Assembly: GCA_044225795.1 (NCBI GenBank)
Contig: JBGAIF010000001.1
Coordinates: forward strand, 744,001-808,000
Direction: 5' to 3'
Length of the DNA: 64,000 nucleotides
Origin: Nemorincola sp044225795
Lineage (GTDB): Bacteria > Bacteroidota > Bacteroidia > Chitinophagales > Chitinophagaceae
Shown: one piece after another, positions 17,122-25,763 of the stretch
Position numbering within the stretch: the stretch's first letter is position 1
Layout: each line of letters begins with the position of its first letter
Made by a program: the position numbers and the translations under genes
The notes under the pieces: model-generated
What the model was told of the DNA's origin: nothing
Seen by the model: the letters and a program-made list of their open reading frames with translations, nothing else
The model's database searches: none

Positions 17122-19453
17122 TATTGCCGGCTGCGTGGTGATCGCTAAAATAGTGACCGCCTGCGCAGATGGCCCCAGCACCTATTATGAACCGTCTTTC
17201 TTTCTGAATACGATAAACACGCAGCCCGCCTTCGTTCCGTTCTATTATGCTCCCGAACTCAATTATTACGATGAGGGATGGGATTTCGATGAATTTAAGA
17301 TAGACACGAAGGTACCTGATCAGAACATCACCATGTGGCGGCTTTATACCGGCAAGGAGGTGGCACGCGCTGATATAGATAGCTTTGTGTACCGGTATGC
17401 CGGGAAGGATGCGACAACGCTTTACCGGCACATAAAAAAGAAAGAACCTTTACTGGTGCCGGATGAAGTGCAGAACAACGAATTCACGAAATGGCTGGTC
17501 GCAAGGAAAGACGCGGAAGCATCGCAGTACCTCGCGTTTGCCAAGCGCTGTGAAAAGCATGCCACGCCATTGGATGGGAACTGGAATGAGCTTACGAACA
17601 AATGGGAGGTGCCCGCGCGTGATTCCTTTACCATGCAGAACCTGGTGAAAGAAGGGATACAATATTACGAGACGGCAAAGAACAGTGAAATAAGACTCCG
17701 CTATGCCTACCAGGTGATGCGTATGTCGTTTTATTGCGGCTCTTATACGCAGACAGCAGACCTGTTCAACACACTGGTGACAGAGCGGAGTAATAACGTT
17801 CTGTACTGCCGCTGCCTGGCGCTGAAGGCCGGAGCATTGTACAAGCAGGGAAAAAAAGCGGAAGCAGCCTATCTGTACAGCATAGTTTTTGACAAGAACG
17901 ATGATAATAAAAAGGGCGTGTACACCAGTTTCCGCTGGTCTGTGAACGGGAAAATAGAACCGGTCCTCGCCCTCTGCAAGAACGACCATGAAAAGGCGGT
18001 GCTTTATATTATGCAGGGGTTATATGCCTATGAGGGTAGCGACCGCACAGTGAGCACTGTTTTACAGAAGGCGTATTCACTGGACCCAGCCATCAGGGGG
18101 CTGGATATTGTGATGACCCGCTTTATCAACAAACTGGAAGGAGAGCGTATTGCGGACATGGCTACCGTCTCTGATAAGCGCGATGCACAACTGAATGAAC
18201 TTAACACATTCGCGCAGAAGGTGGCCCGCGACGGTAAGAACGGTGATGCCGGCTACTGGTACCTGGCCTCTTCATATATATACCTGATGAACGGCGATCT
18301 CGCGGGTTGTCGTAAGTTTATGGATATAGCGGCGAAAGAGAAGCTATCTCCGGCAGAGGAGGGTGTAAGGGGAATATTGAATGCACTGTATATCATCAGG
18401 AGGGATGGAAAGATAACGAAGCAGACAGAGGCCGATCTGCTGACCGTGATGAAGGATGTGGAAGCGCGGTCGAATGAGGACAAGCGCTATGTCAATGTAT
18501 TCTCTGACATACTGATAAGGGTATTGAAGCAAGTGTATCTGAAACAGGGCGATATGGAGAAGGCCCTGTATTGTTATTCAAAGGCAAATGCGGATCATGC
18601 CCCGCAAAGCGCAGAATATGTGGAGGATTATACAGACGATCCCGGCGCCATGCTGGAAGGCATGACCGCAGAGCAGCTTCACGGTGTACAGGCTTTCTAT
18701 GCGAAGAAGAACAAAACACCTTTTGAGGCATGGCTCACTGCCAACAGCAGATATACACTTGCTGCCTTGTATGAGCTGGAAGGAACACACTATATACGCA
18801 TGTACCAGTTTGAAAAAGCCGTAGAAGTGCTGAAGAAAGTGCCGGATGAATTGCTGAAGAAGTGGGAACTACCCGACGTGATGGTGAGCCACGTGCTCGA
18901 CAACCAGGTCATTAACAGGTCTGATAAAATAGTGAGCTACAATAAGCGCACATTTGCCGAGCGCATGGTGGACCTGCAGCAGAGACTGAAGAAGAAACCG
19001 GGAGATGGCCGTGTAGCATATCAATATGCCAATGGCCTGTATAGCATGAGCTATTACGGAAAGGCCCACCATGCCTATGACTATTACCGCAGCTGCGTGG
19101 ATGAGAACGCCTACTACGACCACTTCAACCGCAGCAAGCTGAAGGACTATGAACAGGAACACTACATGGTGCGCCTGCCGGAAAAATATTATGAGCAGGC
19201 ATTCGAGAACAGCGATGACAGGGAAGCGAAAGCCCGCTGCCTGTTCATGGCGGCCAAATGCTGGCAAAAGAATTGCCCGTATGCGGGGGAGAAGGAGTAT
19301 TTCTACCCCAATGCAGGGATATACTACCAGAATACATTCAGGAACCCATACTTCCTGAAGCTGAAAAAGGACTTCAGCGATACAAAGTTCTATGCATCGG
19401 CATCAGGTACGTGTTCTTATTTCCGCGATTATGCGTGGGCGGGCGCTAAGTAA
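17087..19453 (+). CDS. Large secreted helical repeat protein, function unknown
   Basis: 788 residues from ATG 17087 (a TTG one codon upstream is also in frame). The N-terminus MTLKRFLLFISSIAGCVVIAKIVTAC is a signal sequence; the cysteine in VTAC could be a lipidation site though it sits late. The rest is rich in Tyr, Lys, Glu and Ala with many helical-hairpin segments (YCYSKANADHAPQSAEYVED; AYQYANGLYSMSYYGKAHHA) resembling TPR units. I do not recognise a named family. It overlaps the preceding lipoprotein gene by 35 nt and ends 2 nt from the convergent carbonic anhydrase gene. Its neighbour and possible partner is the DUF3142-like lipoprotein. Confidence 0.7.
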   Translation: MTLKRFLLFISSIAGCVVIAKIVTACADGPSTYYEPSFFLNTINTQPAFVPFYYAPELNYYDEGWDFDEFKIDTKVPDQNITMWRLYTGKEVARADIDSFVYRYAGKDATTLYRHIKKKEPLLVPDEVQNNEFTKWLVARKDAEASQYLAFAKRCEKHATPLDGNWNELTNKWEVPARDSFTMQNLVKEGIQYYETAKNSEIRLRYAYQVMRMSFYCGSYTQTADLFNTLVTERSNNVLYCRCLALKAGALYKQGKKAEAAYLYSIVFDKNDDNKKGVYTSFRWSVNGKIEPVLALCKNDHEKAVLYIMQGLYAYEGSDRTVSTVLQKAYSLDPAIRGLDIVMTRFINKLEGERIADMATVSDKRDAQLNELNTFAQKVARDGKNGDAGYWYLASSYIYLMNGDLAGCRKFMDIAAKEKLSPAEEGVRGILNALYIIRRDGKITKQTEADLLTVMKDVEARSNEDKRYVNVFSDILIRVLKQVYLKQGDMEKALYCYSKANADHAPQSAEYVEDYTDDPGAMLEGMTAEQLHGVQAFYAKKNKTPFEAWLTANSRYTLAALYELEGTHYIRMYQFEKAVEVLKKVPDELLKKWELPDVMVSHVLDNQVINRSDKIVSYNKRTFAERMVDLQQRLKKKPGDGRVAYQYANGLYSMSYYGKAHHAYDYYRSCVDENAYYDHFNRSKLKDYEQEHYMVRLPEKYYEQAFENSDDREAKARCLFMAAKCWQKNCPYAGEKEYFYPNAGIYYQNTFRNPYFLKLKKDFSDTKFYASASGTCSYFRDYAWAGAK

Positions 19454-19455
19454 GA

Positions 19456-20124
19456 TCAGTCGTCGCCGTCTTCATTATGCTCTGATGCTACACCAGTCAG
19501 GTCGTAGATCTTCTGTATGTCTTTCAGTATCCCTTCAAAATTGATCTTGAGATCTATGAGAATGCCGCTGTGCAGATCGAATACCCAGCCGTGTACAATG
19601 GGGAATCCCTGTTTCAGGTAGGCCTTCTGCACATTCGCGGTCTTGATGACATTGATGGCCTGCTCACGCACATTCAGTTCCACCAGCCTGTTATAGCGTT
19701 GGTGTTCGTCCTGTATCGCGTCCAGTTCGGCATGATGCAGGCGGTACACATCACGGATGGTACGGAGCCAGGGGTTCAGTATGCCCAGGTCTTTCGGGGT
19801 CATGGCCGCACGCACACCTCCGCAGTTGTAGTGCCCACAGACAATGATATGTTTTACGTTCAGGTGTTTTACCGCGTAGTTGATGCTTGACATGACATTC
19901 AGGTCGGTATTATTGACCAGGTTAGCCACATTCCTGTGCACAAATACGTCTCCGGGATCCAGTCCCATGATCTCGTTGGCGGGTACACGGCTATCGGAAC
20001 AGCCGATATAGAAATAGTCCGGGGTCTGGTCTTTAGCGAGCTTATCAAAAAAATCAGCGTCTTTGGACGTCATTTCGGCAACCCATTTCCTGTTGTTCTC
20101 AAAAAGCTGTTCGTAGCTAACCAT
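19456..20124 (-). CDS. Beta-class carbonic anhydrase
   Basis: 222 residues from ATG 20124 (MVSYEQLFENNRKWV). The frame extends to 20184 but the -7 box lies inside that extension, so the shorter start is preferred. The enzyme interconverts CO2 and bicarbonate with a zinc ion. Zinc ligands are seen as Cys and Asp/Arg in YIGCSDSRVPANEIMGLDPG, then His and Cys in IIVCGHYNCGGVRAAM. FVHRNVANLV is also typical. The length agrees with the usual 200-230 residues. The C-terminal segment (GWVFDLHSGILIDLKINF) is conserved. It converges on the secreted repeat-protein gene with a 2-nt gap. Confidence 0.94.
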   Translation of the reverse strand: MVSYEQLFENNRKWVAEMTSKDADFFDKLAKDQTPDYFYIGCSDSRVPANEIMGLDPGDVFVHRNVANLVNNTDLNVMSSINYAVKHLNVKHIIVCGHYNCGGVRAAMTPKDLGILNPWLRTIRDVYRLHHAELDAIQDEHQRYNRLVELNVREQAINVIKTANVQKAYLKQGFPIVHGWVFDLHSGILIDLKINFEGILKDIQKIYDLTGVASEHNEDGDD

Positions 20125-20144
20125 AGTATGGAGTGATTTTGCCG

Positions 20145-20152
20145 TAAAAATA
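20145..20152 (-). promoter_or_regulatory. -7 box TATTTTTA for the carbonic anhydrase gene
   Basis: Read on the minus strand; 20 nt upstream of ATG 20124. Together with the box at 20215 it marks a divergent promoter region of 118 bp. Confidence 0.6.
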
Positions 20153-20214
20153 GGCCAAATAAGGTCATAAGGCATTATCTGCAAGTAAACATTTCAGAAA
20201 CGGCGTATATCTGT

Positions 20215-20222
20215 TAAATTTG
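20215..20222 (+). promoter_or_regulatory. -7 box TAAATTTG for the FAH-family gene
   Basis: A full TAnnTTTG match 20 nt before ATG 20243. Confidence 0.75.
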
Positions 20223-20242
20223 CCCATTCAAAAACAGATATA

Positions 20243-21250
20243 ATGAAATTAGTTACCTATTTGGATAATGGCGGAGAGCAGCTCGCGTTTTATATAGACG
20301 GTATATTATACAGCACTGCGGAAGTGAATGCACTGCTGCCGGTTACCATGAAGCAGTTGCTGGATACCTGGGAAGAGAACATAGCTGCGATGCACCGGGT
20401 GAATGACGAAATAAAGACCGGTAAGATAACACCGAAGGGAGTGGCATATGATACAGCCACGGTGATGGCTCCGGTGCCGCGTCCTGCATCATGCCGCGAT
20501 GGCTATGCGTTTCGCCAGCATGTGGCTGCTGCACGCCGCAACCGCAAGGTGGATATGATAGCTGAGTTCGACCAGTACCCGATATTCTATTTTACCAATC
20601 ACAATGCCGTGCAGGGGCCGGGCCCCATTCCGGTAATGCCCGACCACCTCAGGAAACTTGATTTTGAACTGGAGTCTGCTATCGTGATCTGTAAAAAGGG
20701 AAGGAACGTAAAGGCCGCAGAGGCAGACAGCTACATAGGTGGCTACATGATCATGAATGACATGAGCGCACGTACGCTGCAAATGGAAGAGATGATGCTG
20801 AACCTGGGCCCCGCGAAAGGAAAGGACTTCTGCACCGTGATAGGCCCCTGGCTGGTAACACCGGACGAACTGGAACAGTATAAGATACCTGCCAAACCGG
20901 GACACGTAGGGAACAACTACAGCCTGGCCATGACCTGCCTGGTGAACGGAATAGAAGTAAGCCGTGGCAATATGGGCGATATGGACTGGACATTTGCCGA
21001 AATAGTAGAGCGTTGTGCCTATGGCGCTGATATACTTCCCGGAGATGTGATAGGCAGCGGTACGGTGGGTACCGGTTGCTTCCTGGAGCTGAATGGCACC
21101 GGCAAGCTGAATGACCCGGCATACAAAGAGCAATGGTTGCAGGATGGTGATGTGGTGGAAATGAAGATAGACGGGCTGGGGCACCTCACCAATACAATAG
21201 TAGCGGAGAAGACGGACTGGAGTATCTTGGCACAGAAAAAAATGAACTGA
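20243..21250 (+). CDS. Fumarylacetoacetate hydrolase (FAH) family protein
   Basis: 335 residues. The FAH fold is shown by YPIFYFTNHNAVQGPGPIPV, the metal-binding LDFELESAIVICKKGRN (E-x-E) and GGYMIMNDMSARTLQMEE (Asp ligand), and DVIGSGTVGTGCFLEL near the end. Members cleave C-C bonds in 1,3-diketo acids or decarboxylate/hydrate related acids using Mg. The N-terminal ~75 residues (KLVTYLDNGGEQLAFYIDG) form the usual FAH N-terminal domain. The next gene, a 3-hydroxyacyl-CoA dehydrogenase, starts 2 nt after its stop, so a joint role in degradation of an aromatic or branched acid is likely, but the substrate is not readable. Confidence 0.9.
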   Translation: MKLVTYLDNGGEQLAFYIDGILYSTAEVNALLPVTMKQLLDTWEENIAAMHRVNDEIKTGKITPKGVAYDTATVMAPVPRPASCRDGYAFRQHVAAARRNRKVDMIAEFDQYPIFYFTNHNAVQGPGPIPVMPDHLRKLDFELESAIVICKKGRNVKAAEADSYIGGYMIMNDMSARTLQMEEMMLNLGPAKGKDFCTVIGPWLVTPDELEQYKIPAKPGHVGNNYSLAMTCLVNGIEVSRGNMGDMDWTFAEIVERCAYGADILPGDVIGSGTVGTGCFLELNGTGKLNDPAYKEQWLQDGDVVEMKIDGLGHLTNTIVAEKTDWSILAQKKMN

Positions 21251-21252
21251 AA

Positions 21253-22401
21253 ATGATAGTAGGCGTAGTAGGTTCCGGAGCTATGGGAACCGGCATAGCA
21301 CAGGTGGCGGCAATGGCCGGCCACAAAGTGATATTGTCTGATCAGTATGAAACGGCACTCACAAAGGCGAAGAACAATCTTTCCGCTGCAGTCAACAAGC
21401 TGCAGGAAAAAGGTAAGATAGATAATGCGCACGAGGTTCTCGGTCGCATCAGCTACTCAGACGACCCGGACAGTATGAAACACTGCGGGCTGATCATAGA
21501 AGCCATCATAGAGACCATTGAGGCCAAGCAGAATATGTTCAGGACAATGGAAGACGTTGTGAGTGAAGACTGCATACTGGCAAGTAATACATCCTCTCTG
21601 TCTATTACCTCTATCGCTGGGGCGTGCAAAAGGCCGTCGCGCGTATTAGGCCTGCACTTCTTTAATCCTGCGCCGCTGATGGCTCTGGTGGAAGTAGTGC
21701 CCGCGTTGCAGACCGCCGGCAACCTGGTGCCGCTGGCCAAAGACCTGATGAAACAATGGGGCAAGGTGCCGGTAATAGCCAAAGATACTCCCGGCTTTAT
21801 AGTGAACCGTGTGGCGCGCCCGTTTTACGGAGAGGCCCTGCGTATATATGAAGAGGGTATTGCTGATATGGCCACTATTGACTGGGCACTGACGGAAATA
21901 GGCGGTTTTCGCATGGGGCCTTTCACGCTTATGGACTATATAGGCCACGATGTGAATTATGTGGTTACCGAAACCGTATTCAGGTCATTTTTCTATGACC
22001 CGAGATACAAGCCGTCATTTTCACAGAAACGCCTGCTGGAGGCCGGCTGGCTGGGCAGGAAATCGGGGCAGGGATTTTATAACTATGCCGACGGGGCCAC
22101 CCTGCCGGAACCGGTAAAGGACAATGCCCTCGGCAGGCAGATATGCGACCGTGTGTTGGCCATGCTTATAAACGAGGCTGTTGATGCCCTGTACCTGGGG
22201 GTGGCATCCGTTCAGGATCTCGAGACCGCTATGACAAAGGGTGTGAATTATCCGAAGGGGCTGCTGCAATGGTGCGATGAATGGGGGGCCGGAAATTGTC
22301 TGTCGGTTCTGGACAAGCTTTACGACTCCTATCATGAGGACCGCTACAGAGCCAGCCTATTATTGAGGAGGTACGCTGCGGAAAACAAAAAATTTGTTTA
22401 A
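21253..22401 (+). CDS. 3-hydroxyacyl-CoA (3-hydroxybutyryl-CoA) dehydrogenase
   Basis: 382 residues. NAD-binding Rossmann domain starts at once: VGVVGSGAMGTGIAQVAAM (GxGxMGxGIA). Catalytic region LGLHFFNPAPLMALVEVV holds the family His-Phe-Phe-Asn-Pro motif; KDTPGFIVNRVARPFYGEAL and GPFTLMDYIGHDVNYVVTE match the C-terminal helical domain. A second, shorter 3HCDH C-terminal repeat follows (VKDNALGRQICDRVLAMLIN to the end), as in PaaH-type enzymes. It oxidises 3-hydroxyacyl-CoA to 3-ketoacyl-CoA with NAD. It forms an operon with the FAH-family gene. Confidence 0.92.
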   Translation: MIVGVVGSGAMGTGIAQVAAMAGHKVILSDQYETALTKAKNNLSAAVNKLQEKGKIDNAHEVLGRISYSDDPDSMKHCGLIIEAIIETIEAKQNMFRTMEDVVSEDCILASNTSSLSITSIAGACKRPSRVLGLHFFNPAPLMALVEVVPALQTAGNLVPLAKDLMKQWGKVPVIAKDTPGFIVNRVARPFYGEALRIYEEGIADMATIDWALTEIGGFRMGPFTLMDYIGHDVNYVVTETVFRSFFYDPRYKPSFSQKRLLEAGWLGRKSGQGFYNYADGATLPEPVKDNALGRQICDRVLAMLINEAVDALYLGVASVQDLETAMTKGVNYPKGLLQWCDEWGAGNCLSVLDKLYDSYHEDRYRASLLLRRYAAENKKFV

Positions 22402-22410
22402 TTTTCGGAA

Positions 22411-23100
22411 ATGAAACGAATAATACTTATCGCTTTTATATCATTCTTCGCTATAAAAGGCACTGCGCAGACAGCAACCTTTATCGGTTTATACGGAGGT
22501 GGAGGATTAGCTTTGTCCAATAACTATGACGTAGGTATATCGGGCGGGCTCGATTTTATGAAGGGCGTAAAGAATCGTTTGAGCATCGGCGCGCGCTTAT
22601 TTTACCAGGGCATAGGCCTGGTGTATGATAATGAGGCGTATGGAGCCAAGAAGGGAATCGGGAACGCGGGTGCGCTGCTATACAACAAGAGCTCGTATGT
22701 CTTTTTCACGCCCAAGTTCGACATAGGTATCAGGAGATTGGAGAATGTGCATTTCTATGCAACGGCAGGGCTTGGCTTCAATATGGGTGCAACAGAATCT
22801 ATCCGTAAATGGGACAACAGCTACGGTGCCGCATATGGCAATTATGACAGCACATTGAATACCAGCACAAATATCACATCTATGGTCATGCGCCTTGGTG
22901 TGGGCCTTACAGAGTATGTATATACCGGCAGGCACTGGCGGCTCACTTTCTCGGAAGATTTTGGTTTCATACCGCAGAATATCAGCTCTACCGCCAGTTA
23001 TGACAATCCGTCACGTACACAGTATTATCCTAAGAGCCTGAACGCGCAGTACTTCTCTCTGCACATCGGCCTGACACACTATGGCTTCCACGAGGACTAA
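22411..23100 (+). CDS. Outer-membrane beta-barrel-like protein, paralogue A
   Basis: 229 residues with a signal peptide (MKRIILIAFISFFAIKGTAQ). The mature part alternates hydrophobic and polar residues (FIGLYGGGGLALSNNYDVGI; RLSIGARLFYQGIGLVYDN) and ends LNAQYFSLHIGLTHYGF, as expected for an 8-10-stranded barrel. No specific family recognised. It begins 9 nt after the dehydrogenase gene. The next gene encodes a protein of the same size and plan (FFTPKFDIGIRRLENVHFYA here, FYPKVDLGIGYRQYVHINA there), so the pair arose by tandem duplication. Confidence 0.72.
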   Translation: MKRIILIAFISFFAIKGTAQTATFIGLYGGGGLALSNNYDVGISGGLDFMKGVKNRLSIGARLFYQGIGLVYDNEAYGAKKGIGNAGALLYNKSSYVFFTPKFDIGIRRLENVHFYATAGLGFNMGATESIRKWDNSYGAAYGNYDSTLNTSTNITSMVMRLGVGLTEYVYTGRHWRLTFSEDFGFIPQNISSTASYDNPSRTQYYPKSLNAQYFSLHIGLTHYGFHED

Positions 23101-23112
23101 AACCAACTGTCC

Positions 23113-23775
23113 ATGAAGAGGTTGATACCGGTTCTTCTGTTGGCATGCATGGGCATCAATGCCCGCGCGCAGGGGTTATACGGATTTGAGGCAGGCCTGG
23201 GCAAGACCACATCATTTAAAGGAAAACTGGTCCCGGAATTCAAGGGATATATACTTGGTTGCATCACCCGCCATCTGTATGCGGGCGGCGGCATAGATTA
23301 TGAACGTTATTCCTTTACACGCACATCAGATATTGCCCCGGCCGGTGTAAAGTTCGGTGATGTGTTGTATGTGAGGAGCAGGACATCGTTCCTGTATTTC
23401 TACCCCAAGGTGGATCTGGGTATCGGCTACCGGCAATATGTGCACATCAATGCAAACTTCGGGGCAGGCGTATATATGGGCGGCGGGCAGTGGGCCAATA
23501 AATATGAACCATACTGGACCACATCAACAGGCACATTCGGAAAGGATACCATCACCTATAATACAGCATCGCGTGTGCCGCAGCTTATGCTACGGTACGG
23601 CATCGGCTTGTCGGAGCGGATACCCACGCATGGATACTGGAATATCATATTGTCGCAAGACCTTGGCATCATGACCCGCAGCCTGAATAAGGACATGGCA
23701 TTCCTGAAGAGCAATTATATTGCATTCTCCATCGGTGTTTCTCATAAATACCCCATGGTCATCATGGAAGATTAG
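23113..23775 (+). CDS. Outer-membrane beta-barrel-like protein, paralogue B
   Basis: 220 residues, signal peptide MKRLIPVLLLACMGINARAQ. Strand-like segments include RHLYAGGGIDYERYSF, FLYFYPKVDLGIGYRQY and the last LKSNYIAFSIGVSHKY. It is clearly related to its upstream neighbour. The start lies 12 nt after that gene's stop. Its last 4 nt overlap the end of the convergent di-haem peroxidase gene. No function can be assigned. Confidence 0.72.
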   Translation: MKRLIPVLLLACMGINARAQGLYGFEAGLGKTTSFKGKLVPEFKGYILGCITRHLYAGGGIDYERYSFTRTSDIAPAGVKFGDVLYVRSRTSFLYFYPKVDLGIGYRQYVHINANFGAGVYMGGGQWANKYEPYWTTSTGTFGKDTITYNTASRVPQLMLRYGIGLSERIPTHGYWNIILSQDLGIMTRSLNKDMAFLKSNYIAFSIGVSHKYPMVIMED

Positions 23776-25595
23776 CGGATGTGGTAATACCCGAATGTAG
23801 TGCCGCTCGTATCTGTCAGTGAGCCCAGGAAGGCAACAATATCCTTTATCTCTTTTTTTGTCAGGTGCAGTTTCTCTGTTGGCAGCGTTTGTGTGGACAG
23901 GTCTATTCCACGTCCCGCGCCACCACCGTCGTTATAAAAGCTGATGACATCATCCAGGGTCTTGAATACGCCGTTGTGCATGTATGGAGCGGTGAGTGCC
24001 ACATTACGCACGGTAGGTGTCTTGAACGCGTACCTGTGCACTACGGATTGGGTGAAACAGAATTTACCAAGGTCGGGGTCAATGGCAGAAACAGGCTTGT
24101 CTGTGGACGGGACGCCCAGTATCTCTGATTCTGTTTCCTGGTAGGCGGGTGGCGTCAGTCCGTTGAATACCGGAGCATAATGGCAGGTGCCGCATTTCGC
24201 CTTGCCCATGAACAGGTTGAAGCCATTCTTCTCGGACCCGGAAAGGTCATTGGCCTGATGGCGGATATACTTGTCGAAGCGGGAGTTGAGGCTGACAAGG
24301 GACCGTACATAGCTGGCAATGGCATTGCCGATATGGTATGCGGTAACAGGTTCCTTCGCATCCGGGTATGCTTTTTGAAAACCTACCAGGTACTCTTTGT
24401 CTGCCGCAAGCCTGGGAACAGAATTGATGAGCGAGCCATTCATTTCATCTGCATTATGCACTACGGCATTGAGCTGTCCTTCCAGTGTCTCAGACCGGGA
24501 GTCATAGAATTGCCGCATCTGCAGAGCCGCATTCAGCAGCGTAGGCGTATTGCGTGGCAATATCTTTTCTCCGGACAGGTCCGTCGGCTTTGGCAGGCCG
24601 TCGGCAAATCCTTTTTGAGGGTCATGGCAGGAGGCACAGCTTCTGCTGTTATTTCCCGACAACCGCGTATCATAAAAAAGCTTCTTTCCCAGGGCCACTC
24701 TTTCAGGAGTCAGCTTGTATTGTTCATTGGGGGAGAAGAATCTCAGGTTCATAATGTCGGGTGCAAAGAGGTTGTTGGCTGAGGCGTTAATGGCGTTGAT
24801 GTCATTCGGGTTGATAAGCCCTTGTTGCTTTGCGCATTCAGTAAGCCAGTCAGATATCTTGTCGGCGTAGTCGCGTATGAATACGATCCGGTCGAATGAG
24901 TTGAAATTGTTGTTCGCTGCGATATAGGCATCTGCTTTGTTGAACAAGGTGTCGCCTTGGGCCGCCATCTTTTTGCCAATACGGTCTTTGTAGCAAGCCG
25001 CAGCCTTGTGCACGGCGGCCAGCACAATGCGGCTTTCCGGCAGCGCATGATAACATAACGGAACATCAAACCCGGTAATGCCCAGCGATATCACACGATA
25101 CACGCCAAGGCGCATGCATTGCCACACCTTATCATCAGTGAAGTAGTAAACGCGGTCAGGATCATTGCGGAGCTTTGTGACCGTTTGTATGGCCAGGTCT
25201 GTTTCTGCAAGCAGCTTCTTTTTGTCGAACGTACCTCCGTATAAAAGTGTCTCCATCACCTGCAATCCGTGAGGATACATCGGGTCCTGCGGATTGTCTT
25301 CGTCTGCTCTTACAACATCGGGCCCGTTCAGTTGCTTCGCTTTATACGGATCGAAAACGTCAACAAAGAACTCAACGCTTTTATAGGAGCTTCTGCAAGC
25401 AAGGAATGACGATCTGAGCCGTGGCTTGCCTTCGTTCTCGGTTATACTTTTCTGAAGTACACACAGGTCTGACAATAGCTTTACCAATTGTTTATCATAA
25501 TATTTAGCCACCTGCTCCCCGTTGTTCTTTCCTGCAGACATGCTCAGGCACAGGCAGGATATCAGCGCAGAGATAATGAAGACAAACTTTTTCAT
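23772..25595 (-). CDS. Di-haem cytochrome c peroxidase/MauG family protein with N-terminal imelysin-like domain
   Basis: 607 residues. A signal peptide (MKKFVFIISALISCLCLSMS) leads to a ~250-residue all-helical domain with YDKQLVKLLSDLCVLQKSI, SFLACRSSYKSVEFFVDVF and DPMYPHGLQVMETLLYGG, resembling imelysin/insulin-cleaving-peptidase folds of iron-uptake proteins. The C-terminal ~320 residues are a bacterial di-haem peroxidase: haem-binding CASCH at about 319-323 and CGTCH at about 466-470, with FKTPTVRNVALTAPYMHNG as distal region. Family members reduce H2O2 or oxidise protein/metal substrates in the periplasm. The fusion suggests coupling of a metal-handling domain to redox chemistry (inference). 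Both haem motifs are intact. Confidence 0.88.
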   Translation of the reverse strand: MKKFVFIISALISCLCLSMSAGKNNGEQVAKYYDKQLVKLLSDLCVLQKSITENEGKPRLRSSFLACRSSYKSVEFFVDVFDPYKAKQLNGPDVVRADEDNPQDPMYPHGLQVMETLLYGGTFDKKKLLAETDLAIQTVTKLRNDPDRVYYFTDDKVWQCMRLGVYRVISLGITGFDVPLCYHALPESRIVLAAVHKAAACYKDRIGKKMAAQGDTLFNKADAYIAANNNFNSFDRIVFIRDYADKISDWLTECAKQQGLINPNDINAINASANNLFAPDIMNLRFFSPNEQYKLTPERVALGKKLFYDTRLSGNNSRSCASCHDPQKGFADGLPKPTDLSGEKILPRNTPTLLNAALQMRQFYDSRSETLEGQLNAVVHNADEMNGSLINSVPRLAADKEYLVGFQKAYPDAKEPVTAYHIGNAIASYVRSLVSLNSRFDKYIRHQANDLSGSEKNGFNLFMGKAKCGTCHYAPVFNGLTPPAYQETESEILGVPSTDKPVSAIDPDLGKFCFTQSVVHRYAFKTPTVRNVALTAPYMHNGVFKTLDDVISFYNDGGGAGRGIDLSTQTLPTEKLHLTKKEIKDIVAFLGSLTDTSGTTFGYYHIR

Positions 25596-25611
25596 AACAC
25601 ATTTCCGGCTG

Positions 25612-25619
25612 CGAACTTA
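25612..25619 (-). promoter_or_regulatory. Possible -7 box TAAGTTCG for the peroxidase gene
   Basis: Minus-strand element 17 nt upstream of the ATG. It deviates from consensus (TTCG for TTTG). The opposite gene has a box with the same deviation (TACTTTCG at 25736-25743). Confidence 0.45.
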
Positions 25620-25735
25620 TCAAGTATATCGCCGGGAAACATTGCGGTAACAATAACTTAATGCACATAACATTATCGTAAACATTTTTTAATCAAGCGC
25701 GCTGTTGTAGTAACAATGTGATAATACTGTCATGC

Positions 25736-25743
25736 TACTTTCG
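25736..25743 (+). promoter_or_regulatory. Possible -7 box TACTTTCG for the phosphatase gene
   Basis: 20 nt before ATG 25764; one base off TAnnTTTG-type consensus. Confidence 0.5.
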
Positions 25744-25763
25744 GGGCTTCAAAATATAACCAA

